Below, piece by piece: positions 36,156 to 44,460 of a stretch of DNA of 64,000 bases (position 1 is the first letter of the stretch; each line of letters begins with the position of its first letter). The position numbers and the translations under genes were made by a program. Source of the stretch: an uncultured Alphaproteobacteria bacterium. Its GTDB lineage: Bacteria; Pseudomonadota; Alphaproteobacteria; Rhizobiales; Ancalomicrobiaceae. Under the pieces are notes generated by a model. That model was not told where the DNA came from. It saw only the letters and a list, made by a program, of their open reading frames with translations, and ran no database searches. The stretch spans positions 1 to 64,000 of the forward strand of contig CALBKH010000095.1 in assembly GCA_937892955.1 (NCBI GenBank). Reading direction: 5' to 3'.

Positions 36156-37869
36156 GGGTTTCCTCCTTGGTCAGCCCGGCCATGGCGCTCTCCAGCGAGG
36201 CGCGCAGGCCGTCGAAGGCGGTGAGGTCGGACTGGCCGATCTCCTCGCCCATCCGTTGGAGCCGGCGCAGCACCGGCAGTTCGGCGATCGCCTGCGGCGC
36301 CACCCCGCGTTCGAGCGCGCCCTCGGACAGTTCGATGAAGCGCAGGATCAGTTGCAGGATCGAGGTCTGGCGTTCCGGCGAGCAGTAGCGGTCCTGGGCC
36401 GAATAGGCCGACTGACGCAGGAATCCCTCGTTGACCAGCTCGGCGCAGACGAGGGTCAGTTGCTGGGCCGGCGGCAGGGCGTCCTTGCCGACGATGCGGG
36501 CCATGCGTTCGAGGTCCGCCTGGGCCTCGAGCAGGGTGAGGAGGCGTTCGCGCTGGGCGACCCAACGCGGGTTGCCGCGCCGGGTCCACCAGTCGGCGAA
36601 GCGGACGGCGCCGTCGGAATAGGAATGCAGGGGGTGGATCGCCGGATAGAACCGCGCCTGGGCGCGTTCGCGGTCGAGACCCCAGAAGCAGCGGACGTAA
36701 CGCTTGGTGTGGCTGGTCACCGGTTCGGAGAAGTCGCCGGCCGGCGGGCTGACGGCGCCGATGATGGTGAGCGAGCCGGTCTTGCCGGCGAGCGTGCGGA
36801 CGCGGGCGGCGCGTTCGTAGAACTCGGCGAGACGCGACGAGAGATAGGCGGGATAGCCGGCTTCGCCCGGCAGTTCGCCGAGGCGGCCGGAGACCTCGCG
36901 CAGCGCCTCGGCCCAGCGGCTGGTCGAATCGGCCATGAGGGCGACATGGAGACCCTGGTCGCGGAAATATTCGCCGACGGTGACCGCCGTGTAGATCGAC
37001 GCCTCGCGCGCCGCCACCGGCATGTTGGAGGTGTTGGCGATGATGACCGTGCGCTCCATCAGACGGCGGCCGGTGCGCGGGTCGGTGAGGTCGGGGAACT
37101 CGTGCAGCACCTCGGCCATCTCGTTGCCGCGTTCGCCGCAGCCGACGTAGATGATGATGTCGGCGTCGCACCATTTGGCGAGCGTCTCCTGCAACACCGT
37201 CTTGCCGGTGCCGAAGCCGCCCGGCAGGGCGGCGCGGCCGCCGCGGGCGACGGGGAAGAGCACGTCGAGGATGCGCTGGCCGGTGATCATCGGCTCGTCG
37301 GCAGGCAGGCGTTCGGCGACCGGGCGCGGCTTGCGCACCGGCCAGTGCTGGAAGAAGCCGAGGTCGTGGGTCCGGCCCATTTCGTCGACGAGGCGGCAGA
37401 GGACCGCGTCGCGGCCGTAGCGCCCCTCCTTGGCGACGAATTCGACGAGACCCGAGGCGCCCGGCGGCACCAGACAATCCTGGCGGATGCCGATGCCGGG
37501 GAGGTGGCCGAAGGCGGCCCCGGCCGTCAGATGCTGGCCGGTCCCGACGGTGGGGACGAAACCGAAGTCCTGCTCGACCGTCGAGGCGTCGAGCGGCCGC
37601 AGCAGGCCGTCGAAGATGTGGCCGAGGAGGCCGGGGCCGAGGGCGACGGACATCGGTCGGCCGGTGCCGGTGACCGTGTCACCGGGGCGCAGGCCGGTGG
37701 TGTCCTCGTAGACCTGGGCGATGAAGAGATCGCCATCGAGGCGGATGACCTCGCCGGGCAGGCGACGGGGGCCGACCTCGATCGCCTCGCCGATGCGGAA
37801 CGGGTCGCGTGTCCGGGCGTGGAGCACCGGGCCACCGATCCATTGGATGCCGGCTGTCGACGGGGTCAT
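36145..37869 (-). CDS. ntpA: V-type ATPase catalytic subunit A
   Basis: 574 residues, slightly short for the family. Walker A GGFGTGKT is at 217-224, followed by YVGCGERGNEMAEVL, the non-homologous region between the N-terminal barrel and the nucleotide domain (about 110-200), MADSTSRWAEALREVS, YPAYLSSRLAEFYERAA and SLTIIGAVSPPAGDFSEPVT. This is the ATP-hydrolysing/synthesising site. ATG 37869 overlaps the E subunit stop by ATGA. Confidence 0.96.
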   Translation of the reverse strand: MTPSTAGIQWIGGPVLHARTRDPFRIGEAIEVGPRRLPGEVIRLDGDLFIAQVYEDTTGLRPGDTVTGTGRPMSVALGPGLLGHIFDGLLRPLDASTVEQDFGFVPTVGTGQHLTAGAAFGHLPGIGIRQDCLVPPGASGLVEFVAKEGRYGRDAVLCRLVDEMGRTHDLGFFQHWPVRKPRPVAERLPADEPMITGQRILDVLFPVARGGRAALPGGFGTGKTVLQETLAKWCDADIIIYVGCGERGNEMAEVLHEFPDLTDPRTGRRLMERTVIIANTSNMPVAAREASIYTAVTVGEYFRDQGLHVALMADSTSRWAEALREVSGRLGELPGEAGYPAYLSSRLAEFYERAARVRTLAGKTGSLTIIGAVSPPAGDFSEPVTSHTKRYVRCFWGLDRERAQARFYPAIHPLHSYSDGAVRFADWWTRRGNPRWVAQRERLLTLLEAQADLERMARIVGKDALPPAQQLTLVCAELVNEGFLRQSAYSAQDRYCSPERQTSILQLILRFIELSEGALERGVAPQAIAELPVLRRLQRMGEEIGQSDLTAFDGLRASLESAMAGLTKEETHAA

Positions 37870-38522
37870 GGGGTGTCTCCTGCGGTGGCGGACGCGGCGG
37901 CGCGCTCGCGGGCGATACCGGCGAGGAGCAGCGCCTGGACCGCCGGCTTGTCGGCGAGCAGCCGTTCCGGCGTGGCGTCGAGGACGACGCCGGGGGCGAC
38001 GACCCGCAAGCCGGCTTCGAAATCGTCGACGGCGCGGAAACGGACGCCGCCGCGGGCCTCGGCCGGCAGCGCCTCGAGGAAGGCCCCGGCTTCGTCTTCG
38101 GCCCAGTCCTTCGGATGCTCGACGACCCAGTTGCCCGGGCGCAGCCGCTCGAAAGCCTGCCGCGCCAGAGCGATCGCCCACGACCGCCGGGCCGCGGCGT
38201 CGTTCCAGCGCTCGGCGACGGCGACGACCAGCATGGGGCAGCCGTCGCGCAGGTTGCCGGCGGCGAGCGCCTGATCGCGGACCCGCATCTCGGTGTCGAT
38301 CTGCGCCTTGGCGCGGGCGAGACGGCGGGCGCCGTCGCGTTTCAGGTCCTCCATGGCGTCGTGGACGTGGCGCGTGGCGGCGGCGGCGGCCTCGCGGACG
38401 ATCGCCTGCGCCTCGAGCCGCGCCGCATCGAGGAGGGCGCGGCACTCGGCCTCGCTCTGCGCTTCGATCTCGCGGACGAGATCGTCGGCGCGGGTGTCGG
38501 GGGCGGTGTCGGATGTCGTCAC
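37866..38522 (-). CDS. ntpE: V-type ATPase subunit E (peripheral stalk)
   Basis: 218 residues. A long Ala/Glu/Arg-rich N-terminal helix (about 12-80, EIEAQSEAECRALLDAARLE) precedes a small C-terminal globular domain, as in V/A-type E subunits that form the stator with G/H. The GTG start at 38522 overlaps the F stop as GTGA. Sequence conservation of E is low, so the call leans on layout and operon position. Confidence 0.82.
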   Translation of the reverse strand: MTTSDTAPDTRADDLVREIEAQSEAECRALLDAARLEAQAIVREAAAAATRHVHDAMEDLKRDGARRLARAKAQIDTEMRVRDQALAAGNLRDGCPMLVVAVAERWNDAAARRSWAIALARQAFERLRPGNWVVEHPKDWAEDEAGAFLEALPAEARGGVRFRAVDDFEAGLRVVAPGVVLDATPERLLADKPAVQALLLAGIARERAAASATAGDTP

Positions 38523-38815
38523 GATTCGATACCCAGGGTACTCCTGAGCCTCCCGGCGAGATCGGGTGGAGGGGTGCGGCCGAGGATGTCGGCGACCACC
38601 GAGACGATGGGCCGCTCGGCGACGAGAGCCGCGTCGAGTTCGGCCGGCGGGATCATCGCGGCGTAGTCGGCGGCGAGGATCACCAACGCGGCGCGGCGGC
38701 GTGCCTCGGCGAAGACGCGTGCGGTGTCGGCAGGGTCCGGCGTCACGACGTCGACACCGGCGAGCCGCCAACCCGTGGCGCCGAGTTCGTCACCGATGAA
38801 CACGGTCGCGGTCAT
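38519..38815 (-). CDS. V-type ATPase subunit F (central stalk)
   Basis: 98 residues with a CheY-like small alpha/beta fold: IGDELGATGWRLAGVDVV at the N-terminus corresponds to the family's GD-x(5)-F-x-L-x-G segment, then ALVILAADYAAMIPP. It binds subunit D in the rotor. In Enterococcus the equivalent gene is called ntpG. It starts 1 bp before the K stop codon ends the upstream gene. Confidence 0.88.
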   Translation of the reverse strand: MTATVFIGDELGATGWRLAGVDVVTPDPADTARVFAEARRRAALVILAADYAAMIPPAELDAALVAERPIVSVVADILGRTPPPDLAGRLRSTLGIES

Positions 38816-38816
38816 G

Positions 38817-39164
38817 TCAGCCGGCTCGGTTGAGGATGAGGATGGCGACGATCAGGCCGTAGATGGCGATACCTTCGGCGAGACCGACGATGATCAGCAC
38901 GCGGCCGAGCAGTTCGGGCTTCTCGGCGAGCGCGCCGATGGCGGCGCTGCCGACCGAGGCCACGGCGATGCCGGCGGCGATGGTGCCGAGACCGGCGGCG
39001 GCGGCGGCGGCGGCCAGCGCCCACTGCACCACACCGGGATCGACCCCGGCTTGCGCCGCCGCTTCCGCCGCTCCGGCGGGCAGGCTCACCCAGAGAAGGC
39101 CGGTCAGGGCGACGACGACGGCCGCCGCGAGGGCGACGACGAGGCGGAGACGGTCGATGCGCAT
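38817..39164 (-). CDS. ntpK: V-type ATPase subunit K (membrane c-ring proteolipid)
   Basis: 115 residues. An N-terminal hydrophobic helix resembling a signal sequence (about 7-26) precedes a two-helix hairpin (about 48-75 and 86-112). The ion-binding Glu97 lies in VGLAEGIAIYGLIVAIL. One hairpin with one carboxylate per subunit is the pattern of synthase-capable A-type rings. Glu is followed by Gly rather than a hydroxyl residue, which leans to proton rather than sodium coupling (inference). High Ala/Gly content fits a c-ring. Confidence 0.92.
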   Translation of the reverse strand: MRIDRLRLVVALAAAVVVALTGLLWVSLPAGAAEAAAQAGVDPGVVQWALAAAAAAAGLGTIAAGIAVASVGSAAIGALAEKPELLGRVLIIVGLAEGIAIYGLIVAILILNRAG

Positions 39165-39181
39165 GGCGGAACCTCTCTGTT

Positions 39182-41017
39182 TCAGTCTCGAGGGGCCGCA
39201 GGAGCCCAGTCGAGACGCGGCGGCACGAGCGGCCGGAAGGGCCGACCGCCGCCGTGCAGGAAGCGGATGAAGAATTCGAAGAGGATGAGACGGGTGGTCT
39301 GGATGCCGACGACGAGGCCCTCCAGCGCCAGCACCAGGGCGTTGCCGAGGATCAGCACGATCCAGAAGCCGACCGGGCCGGAGACCTCGGCGACGCCGAC
39401 GATCGCGGCGGCGAGGCCGGCATGGGCGAGGGCGAAGGCGCCGACGCGGGCGAAGGAGACGGTGTTGACCAGGAGCTGGACCATCGCCTCGGCGAATTCG
39501 GCGAGCGCCACACCGGCCGCGACGCGACGGTCGCCGGTGTCGATCACGGCGGCGCCGGCGACGAACCAGACGACGCCGACGAGCGCCGCCCAGGCGGCCG
39601 GGGCCCAGACGGCGGCGGCGAGCAGCGCCACATAGGCGAAGACGAGGCCGGCGCGATGCATCGCCCAATGGGCGAGTTCGCCGCGCCAATGGGCCTGGAA
39701 CGCGTCGAGGGCGAGACCGACGAGGAGCAGCACGATGCCACCGAGGAGCGCGGTGACGAGCAGGGTGGTCGGGGCGCCGAGCGGATGGATCCACAGGGCG
39801 GGGAGGAGATCCTCGAGGCAGAAGACCGAGCCGAAGAGGAAGCCGAAGACCACCGCCGCGACGCCGCCGGGCACCAGGAGCGCCAGAACCGGCAGGCGAC
39901 GGCGCAGCATGAGACCGGCACCGATCAACACGAGACCCTGGCCGACGTCGCCGAACATGAAGCCGAACATCAGCGGCGCGACGACGGCGAGGAGCGGACT
40001 GGCGTCGGCCTCGGCGCGGTCGGGGGTGCCGAGCAGCGAGGCGAAGACCTCGAACGGGCGGACCCATGGCGGATTGCGCAGGACCAACGGCGCTTCGGCG
40101 CCGGGCGGATCGGGCAGGATGCGCAGGAGGCCGCGGACACCGCGCCGGTCGAGCGCGGCGCGCAGGGCGTCGCCGTCCTCGTCGGTGGTCCAGCCGGTGA
40201 CCCAGGCGAGGCGTTCGGAGCCGGCGACGTCGGCGGCGTTGCGGGCGAGCCAGTCGACGAGGGCGAAATCGCCCAGAGCCTCGGCGAGACCATGACGCTC
40301 GGAGAGCGCGGCGAGCCGGGTCTCGGCGGTGTGGCGTTCGATGGTGATCCGTTCGAGCCTGGCCTCGACCGCGGCGCGGGCGCCTTTCGGCGTCACCGGC
40401 AACCAATCGGGCAGCGGCACGACGCGGCCCTCGAGGGCGGGGATCAGGGCTTCGATCTCGGCGACCTCCCGGCGCGGCCCGAGGACCAGCACATGGGCGG
40501 CGGCGAGCCCCTCCCAGGTCTCCACCAGAGTGTGGGCCGGCGGCGCGGGCAGGCGGATACCGGCGGGCAGGCGATAGAGCCGCGCCGCCAATCGCGGACC
40601 GACGTCGGCGAGTTCGGCCGGATCGGGGCAATCGTCGCCGATGTCGAGGAGCGCGGCGCGCAGCATCTCGAGATCTTCGGTCTCGCGCCCCGTCGCCTCG
40701 ATGGCGCGGATGATCGGATCGGCTTCCCTGCGCCACGCGACGAGCCGCGCCCAGGCGGCTTCGAGCAGCCGGCGCGGATGATCGGGCCGGTTGGCGAGCG
40801 GCGCCGCTTTCGGCCAATGACCGCCATGGGTGCGGGCGAGCCGACGGAAGGCGTCGAGCAGGCCGGCGGTGTCGGGCAGCAGCGAGCGACGGGTCGCGCC
40901 GGCCTCCACCTCGAGCTCGATCGCTCCGGTCTCGGCGAGCGCCTCGAGCGCCAACGGCGCGTCGGTCCCGACGGTGAGCAGTTCGAACCAGCGAGTGGGG
41001 CGCGGACGGAAGGTCAT
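39182..41017 (-). CDS. ntpI: V-type ATPase subunit I (membrane stator a)
   Basis: 611 residues. The soluble N-terminal half (1 to about 330) and a C-terminal membrane half with about seven segments. Landmarks: PFEVFASLLGTPDRAEADAS, FGFMFGDVGQGLVL, NTVSFARVGAFALAHAGL and GIQTTRLILFEFFIRFL, which holds the conserved Arg that faces the c-ring Glu. It forms the ion half-channels with K. ATG 41017 overlaps the C subunit stop by ATGA. Confidence 0.93.
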   Translation of the reverse strand: MTFRPRPTRWFELLTVGTDAPLALEALAETGAIELEVEAGATRRSLLPDTAGLLDAFRRLARTHGGHWPKAAPLANRPDHPRRLLEAAWARLVAWRREADPIIRAIEATGRETEDLEMLRAALLDIGDDCPDPAELADVGPRLAARLYRLPAGIRLPAPPAHTLVETWEGLAAAHVLVLGPRREVAEIEALIPALEGRVVPLPDWLPVTPKGARAAVEARLERITIERHTAETRLAALSERHGLAEALGDFALVDWLARNAADVAGSERLAWVTGWTTDEDGDALRAALDRRGVRGLLRILPDPPGAEAPLVLRNPPWVRPFEVFASLLGTPDRAEADASPLLAVVAPLMFGFMFGDVGQGLVLIGAGLMLRRRLPVLALLVPGGVAAVVFGFLFGSVFCLEDLLPALWIHPLGAPTTLLVTALLGGIVLLLVGLALDAFQAHWRGELAHWAMHRAGLVFAYVALLAAAVWAPAAWAALVGVVWFVAGAAVIDTGDRRVAAGVALAEFAEAMVQLLVNTVSFARVGAFALAHAGLAAAIVGVAEVSGPVGFWIVLILGNALVLALEGLVVGIQTTRLILFEFFIRFLHGGGRPFRPLVPPRLDWAPAAPRD

Positions 41018-41790
41018 GCGGCCTCCTCGCCATGAGTTTCGTCGAACAGGGCGCGACGCAGGATGCCGCCGCGCAGCCGTTCGAGATCGACGAAGAGCAG
41101 CCCGAGATGGGCGACGGCGGCGAGCGCCGTACCGGCACCGGCGCGGAAGGCGCGTGCCAGGATGCGCTCGATCGCGGTCCGGGCCGGCTGATCCCGATGA
41201 GCGAGCGTCGCCCCCTCGGTGGCGGCGGCTCGCCGCACGGCCTCGATCAGATCACCGATCTCGCGGTTCGCGCCGACGCCGCCGGGCAGGCGCCGAATCC
41301 ATTCGGCGATCCAGAGGTCGGCGACGCTCGGCGCCTCCCCACCGAGAGGCGGGACGAGCGGGGCGGCGGGGGAGTTGGCGAGGACGGCGGCACGGGCCGG
41401 CGGTTCGAGGCCGACGAGTTGGGCGAGCGTCGGTTCGTCCTCCGCCCAATCGGGCAGGGGTTCGCCTCTCAGCGCGCCGTCGACGAGCGGCAGAGCCGGG
41501 AGGAACGCGAGCCACAGCACGGCGGGCCGCCAGCGTGGGGGCAACCAAGCGGCGACCTCGCCGACCGCCCGTTCGACCTCGCGACGCAGCACCGCCTCGA
41601 GGGCGTGGCCGGAGAGCGCGGCGTCGAGACGCTCGCAATGGCGGCGCAGCGCGGTGGCGCGGGCGCGTTCGAGATGGAGGCGGAGCGAGCGGGCGGCTTC
41701 GAGCGTCCGCCAGTCGCCGTCCTGCAAGCGCTCGCCATGACGAGCCTGCAGGCGGGCCTGCGCATAGGCGAAGTCACGCGACGCTCTCAT
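41014..41790 (-). CDS. V-type ATPase subunit C-like (AC39 family, divergent)
   Basis: 258 residues, shorter than typical C/d subunits of about 330. The opening FAYAQARLQARHGERL fits the family N-terminus (YxxAxARxRA), and the rest is helical, Ala/Arg-rich. It lies between the G/H-like gene and subunit I, where C often occurs, and would cap the rotor on the K ring. No other gene in the operon can fill this role, but similarity outside the N-terminus was not recognisable. Confidence 0.65.
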   Translation of the reverse strand: MRASRDFAYAQARLQARHGERLQDGDWRTLEAARSLRLHLERARATALRRHCERLDAALSGHALEAVLRREVERAVGEVAAWLPPRWRPAVLWLAFLPALPLVDGALRGEPLPDWAEDEPTLAQLVGLEPPARAAVLANSPAAPLVPPLGGEAPSVADLWIAEWIRRLPGGVGANREIGDLIEAVRRAAATEGATLAHRDQPARTAIERILARAFRAGAGTALAAVAHLGLLFVDLERLRGGILRRALFDETHGEEAA

Positions 41791-42130
41791 CGGTCCGCCC
41801 CGTCAACTCGCCGGCCAGACGCTCGATCACCCGCGTCAGAACCGCGGCTTCGGCCTCGTCGGAGCCCGCCCCCGGAGCGGGCGCGAGCAACGCTTCGAGA
41901 CGCGCGATCTCCCGATCGATGCGCGCCATGTAGGCGATGTGGACACGGGAGATGCGGGCGTCGGCGCGGCGGGCGATCGCCTCTTCGCGCGCCCGGGCCG
42001 CGGCGACCATGGCGCCGGCGTCGCGACGCGCCTGCCGGATACGCTCCTCCGCCGCCCCTTCGGCCCGTAACACCGCCTCCACGGCGGCGGTCGAGGCACT
42101 CGCGCTCCGGGTCGGCGGCGTTCTCGTCAT
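41774..42130 (-). CDS. V-type ATPase peripheral stalk subunit G/H-like
   Basis: 118 residues, almost entirely one charged helix (about 14-95) with EERIRQARRDAGAMVAAARA, the AhaH/VatG stalk pattern. It would pair with subunit E as stator. Start at 42130 has GGAG upstream. It is the first gene of the operon; an AT-rich promoter-like patch is 95-130 bp upstream. Confidence 0.75.
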   Translation of the reverse strand: MTRTPPTRSASASTAAVEAVLRAEGAAEERIRQARRDAGAMVAAARAREEAIARRADARISRVHIAYMARIDREIARLEALLAPAPGAGSDEAEAAVLTRVIERLAGELTGRTDESVA

Positions 42131-42667
42131 GATCCGATCTCCTCGATCAGATCCCCGGTGGATCGTTCCCGCCGGGACGGAGCAGGACCGGTCCCAGGAT
42201 CTTCGGCGCCGAGGTGGCACCGTGAAATATGAGGATAAACTTATATATCGTTTCCAAGTTACGCCATGCGATAGATCAATCGGCCGGATTTCCGTCGTTT
42301 TCGGCAGCGTTTTCGCCGGCCTCGTCGGCGACGACACCGCCTCGAACGACGGTTCGGCATCGATATTCCAGGACCGCCGCCCGTGCGCCATCGCCGGGAC
42401 GATCGGGCGGGCGGTGCGGTGACGAGACGAGACCACCGAAGCAGCACCACTCGGGGGAGAAAGTGCCGCTCCTGTCGGCCGATCCGAGCCCCGTGGCGAG
42501 GCCCCCCTGCCCCGCGTTCGAAATCTGGGCAACGTTGTTGCACTGCCCGATTCATGTGCATTCGCTCATATTGCAGTGCCGTTCGCTCGAGCGGCGGCCG
42601 CTGCGACGATCCTCCGGCCTTCGCCTTCTCCGACTGATTCTCTTGGCGAATCCGACTTTCGCGAAGG
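42131..42667. other. Non-coding region between V-ATPase and nitrate operons
   Basis: 537 bp before the nitrate promoter without a credible gene. The AT-rich patch at 42222-42258 (around TATGAGGATAAACTTATATA) is the probable V-ATPase promoter; on the minus strand TTGGAA and TATCCT occur there but with a poor 14-bp spacer. The 42540-42579 repeat is listed separately. The remaining 42260-42530 is GC-rich with no structure I can assign. Confidence 0.6.
42540..42579. promoter_or_regulatory. Candidate activator site upstream of the nitrate promoter
   Basis: GCACTGC (42540-42546) and its complement GCAGTGC (42573-42579), with GTGCA between them, lie about 115-155 bp before the expected start point. 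That is the usual distance for NtrC-type enhancers. TGCAC and GTGCA half-sites are typical of NtrC, but the spacing here is not canonical. Confidence 0.35.
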
Positions 42668-42684
42668 TTGGCACGACCTCTGCT
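42668..42684 (+). promoter_or_regulatory. Sigma-54 promoter of the nitrate operon
   Basis: TTGGCACGACCTCTGCT matches the -24/-12 consensus YTGGCACGRNNNTTGCW at all but one position. Transcription should begin near 42695, leaving an untranslated leader of about 200 bases before nrtA. Sigma-54 use fits NtrC control by nitrogen limitation. Confidence 0.88.
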
Positions 42685-42692
42685 AGGAGAGA

Positions 42693-42745
42693 GGCGGTCA
42701 ACGACGACCCACCGTCCAACGGATCGGAACCCAGCGTCGGGTTCT
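42693..42745 (+). promoter_or_regulatory. ANTAR-target leader: two hexaloop hairpins (NasT site)
   Basis: Hairpin P1: GGTC (42696-42699), loop AACGAC (42700-42705), GACC (42706-42709), with an outer GG/CC pair (42693-42694 with 42712-42713). Hairpin P2: GAACCC (42727-42732), loop AGCGTC (42733-42738), GGGTTC (42739-42744), with a flanking G-T wobble. Both six-base loops carry A at position 1 and G at position 4, the rule for RNAs bound by ANTAR antiterminators such as NasR and NasT. They begin at the predicted start of the sigma-54 transcript. A downstream stem (42799-42806 with 42826-42833) could be the controlled terminator, though it lacks a T-run. Confidence 0.75.
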
Positions 42746-42897
42746 CAGTCACGGATGGCATCGTCCCGGCGGTTCGCGCTCCCTTTCCCGATGAAGGCGC
42801 GACGACAGGCGGGGGACGGTGCCGGGTCGTCGCCATCTCCCGAACTCGGCGCCGACCCTCGTGACGATCCGCAACCGATCGAAACCGAGGGGCATCC

Positions 42898-44307
42898 ATG
42901 TCGAACCGTTCGTTCACTCTCTCGCGCCGTCGCTTCCTTCTCTCCGCCGCCGCCATCGGCGCCGCGACGCTCGCTTCGACCTCGGTCGTGTCCAAGGCGC
43001 TGGCCGCGCCGCTGAAGCTCGAAAAGGACGTGGTGAAGCTCGGCTTCATCAAGCTCACCGACATGGCGCCGCTCGCCATCGCGCTGGAGAAGGGATTCTT
43101 CGACGACGAGGGGCTTCAGGTTTCGCTCGAGGCGCAGGCCAACTGGAAGGTCCTGCTCGACCGCGTCATCACCGGCGAGCTCGACGGCTCGCACATGCTG
43201 GCCGGCCAGCCGATCGGCGCGACCATCGGTTTCGGCACCCAGGCGGAGGTCATCACACCGCTGTCGATGGACCTCAACGGCAACGGCATCACCGTGTCGA
43301 ACGCCATCTGGGCGGAGATGAAGAAGCACCTGAAGACGGGTGCCGACGGCAAGCCGGAGCACCCGATCTCGGCCGCGGCGCTGAAGCCGGTGATCGACGG
43401 CCTCAAGGCCGAGGGCAAGTCCTTCAAGATGGGCATGGTGTTCCCGGTCTCCACCCACAACTACGAACTGCGCTACTGGCTCGCCGCCGGCGGCGTGCAT
43501 CCCGGCTTCTATTCGGCCGAGAACGTTTCCGGCCAGATCCTGGCCGAGGCGCTGCTCTCGGTCACGCCCCCACCGCAGATGCCGGCCACCATGGAGGCCG
43601 GTACCATCATGGGTTACTGCGTCGGCGAGCCGTGGAACCAGGCGGCGGTGTTCAAGGGCATCGGCGTGCCGGTGATCACCGACGACGAGATCTGGAAGAA
43701 CAACCCGGAGAAGGTCTTCGGCGTCACCAAGAAGTGGGCCGAAGAGAACCCCAACACGCTCCTCGCCATCACCAAGGCGATGATCCGCGCCTGCATGTGG
43801 CTCGACGAGGGTGACGGCAAGAACCGCGCCGAGGCGGTGAAGATCCTTTCCAAGTCCGAGTACGTCGGCGCCGATCCGCAGGTCATCGCCAATTCGATGA
43901 CCGGCACCTTCGAGTACGAGAAGGGCGACAAGCGTCCGGTTCCGGACTTCAACGTCTTCTTCAAGTACTTCGCCACCTACCCCTTCTATTCCGACGCGGT
44001 GTGGTACCTCACCCAGATGCGCCGTTGGGGTCAGATCGGCGAAGCGAAGACCGACGCCTGGTACGACGAGACCGCCAAGAAGGTCTATCGCCCGGACATC
44101 TACGTGAAGGCCGCCGAATTGCTGGTCGCCGAAGGCAAGGCCAAGAAGGAGGACTTCCCCTTCGGCTCCGACGGCTACAAGCCGGTCGACAACGGCTTCA
44201 TGGACAAGGTGCCGTACGACGGCAAGAAGCCCAACGCCTACATCGACAGCCTGAAGATCGGCCTCAAGGGCGCCCAGAAGGTCGTCGGCAACGCCGTCGA
44301 GGGCTGA
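42898..44307 (+). CDS. nrtA: Nitrate ABC transporter, substrate-binding protein
   Basis: 469 residues of the NrtA/CmpA family. A twin-arginine signal is evident (SRRRFLLSAAAIGAA, 9-23), implying folded export to the periplasm. The mature protein has VKLGFIKLTDMAPLAIALEKG, HMLAGQPIGATIG, THNYELRYWLAAGG and GYCVGEPWNQAAV, family landmarks. Nitrate or nitrite is the expected ligand because nitrite and nitrate reductase genes follow. It is separated from nrtB by 153 bp containing a hairpin. A cyanate or bicarbonate binder would be the alternative, disfavoured by context. Confidence 0.95.
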   Translation: MSNRSFTLSRRRFLLSAAAIGAATLASTSVVSKALAAPLKLEKDVVKLGFIKLTDMAPLAIALEKGFFDDEGLQVSLEAQANWKVLLDRVITGELDGSHMLAGQPIGATIGFGTQAEVITPLSMDLNGNGITVSNAIWAEMKKHLKTGADGKPEHPISAAALKPVIDGLKAEGKSFKMGMVFPVSTHNYELRYWLAAGGVHPGFYSAENVSGQILAEALLSVTPPPQMPATMEAGTIMGYCVGEPWNQAAVFKGIGVPVITDDEIWKNNPEKVFGVTKKWAEENPNTLLAITKAMIRACMWLDEGDGKNRAEAVKILSKSEYVGADPQVIANSMTGTFEYEKGDKRPVPDFNVFFKYFATYPFYSDAVWYLTQMRRWGQIGEAKTDAWYDETAKKVYRPDIYVKAAELLVAEGKAKKEDFPFGSDGYKPVDNGFMDKVPYDGKKPNAYIDSLKIGLKGAQKVVGNAVEG

Positions 44308-44343
44308 TGCGCCTCGCGCGGGGCCTCGGCCCCGCTCCCGAGA

Positions 44344-44375
44344 CGGGACGGTGCGCCCGAAATCGCGCCGTCCCG
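44344..44375 (+). other. Intercistronic hairpin between nrtA and nrtB
   Basis: CGGGACGG (44344-44351) with CCGTCCCG (44368-44375), and an inner CGC/GCG pairing. There is no T-run. It probably protects the nrtA message from 3' decay, giving more binding protein than permease (inference). Confidence 0.5.
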
Positions 44376-44460
44376 GACTCCCCGGATCCCACTTCGCCCG
44401 GAACCCCTTCGTAAGACCCGCCGACCCCACCCGACGCGGTCGCCATCCGAGGACAGCCCC

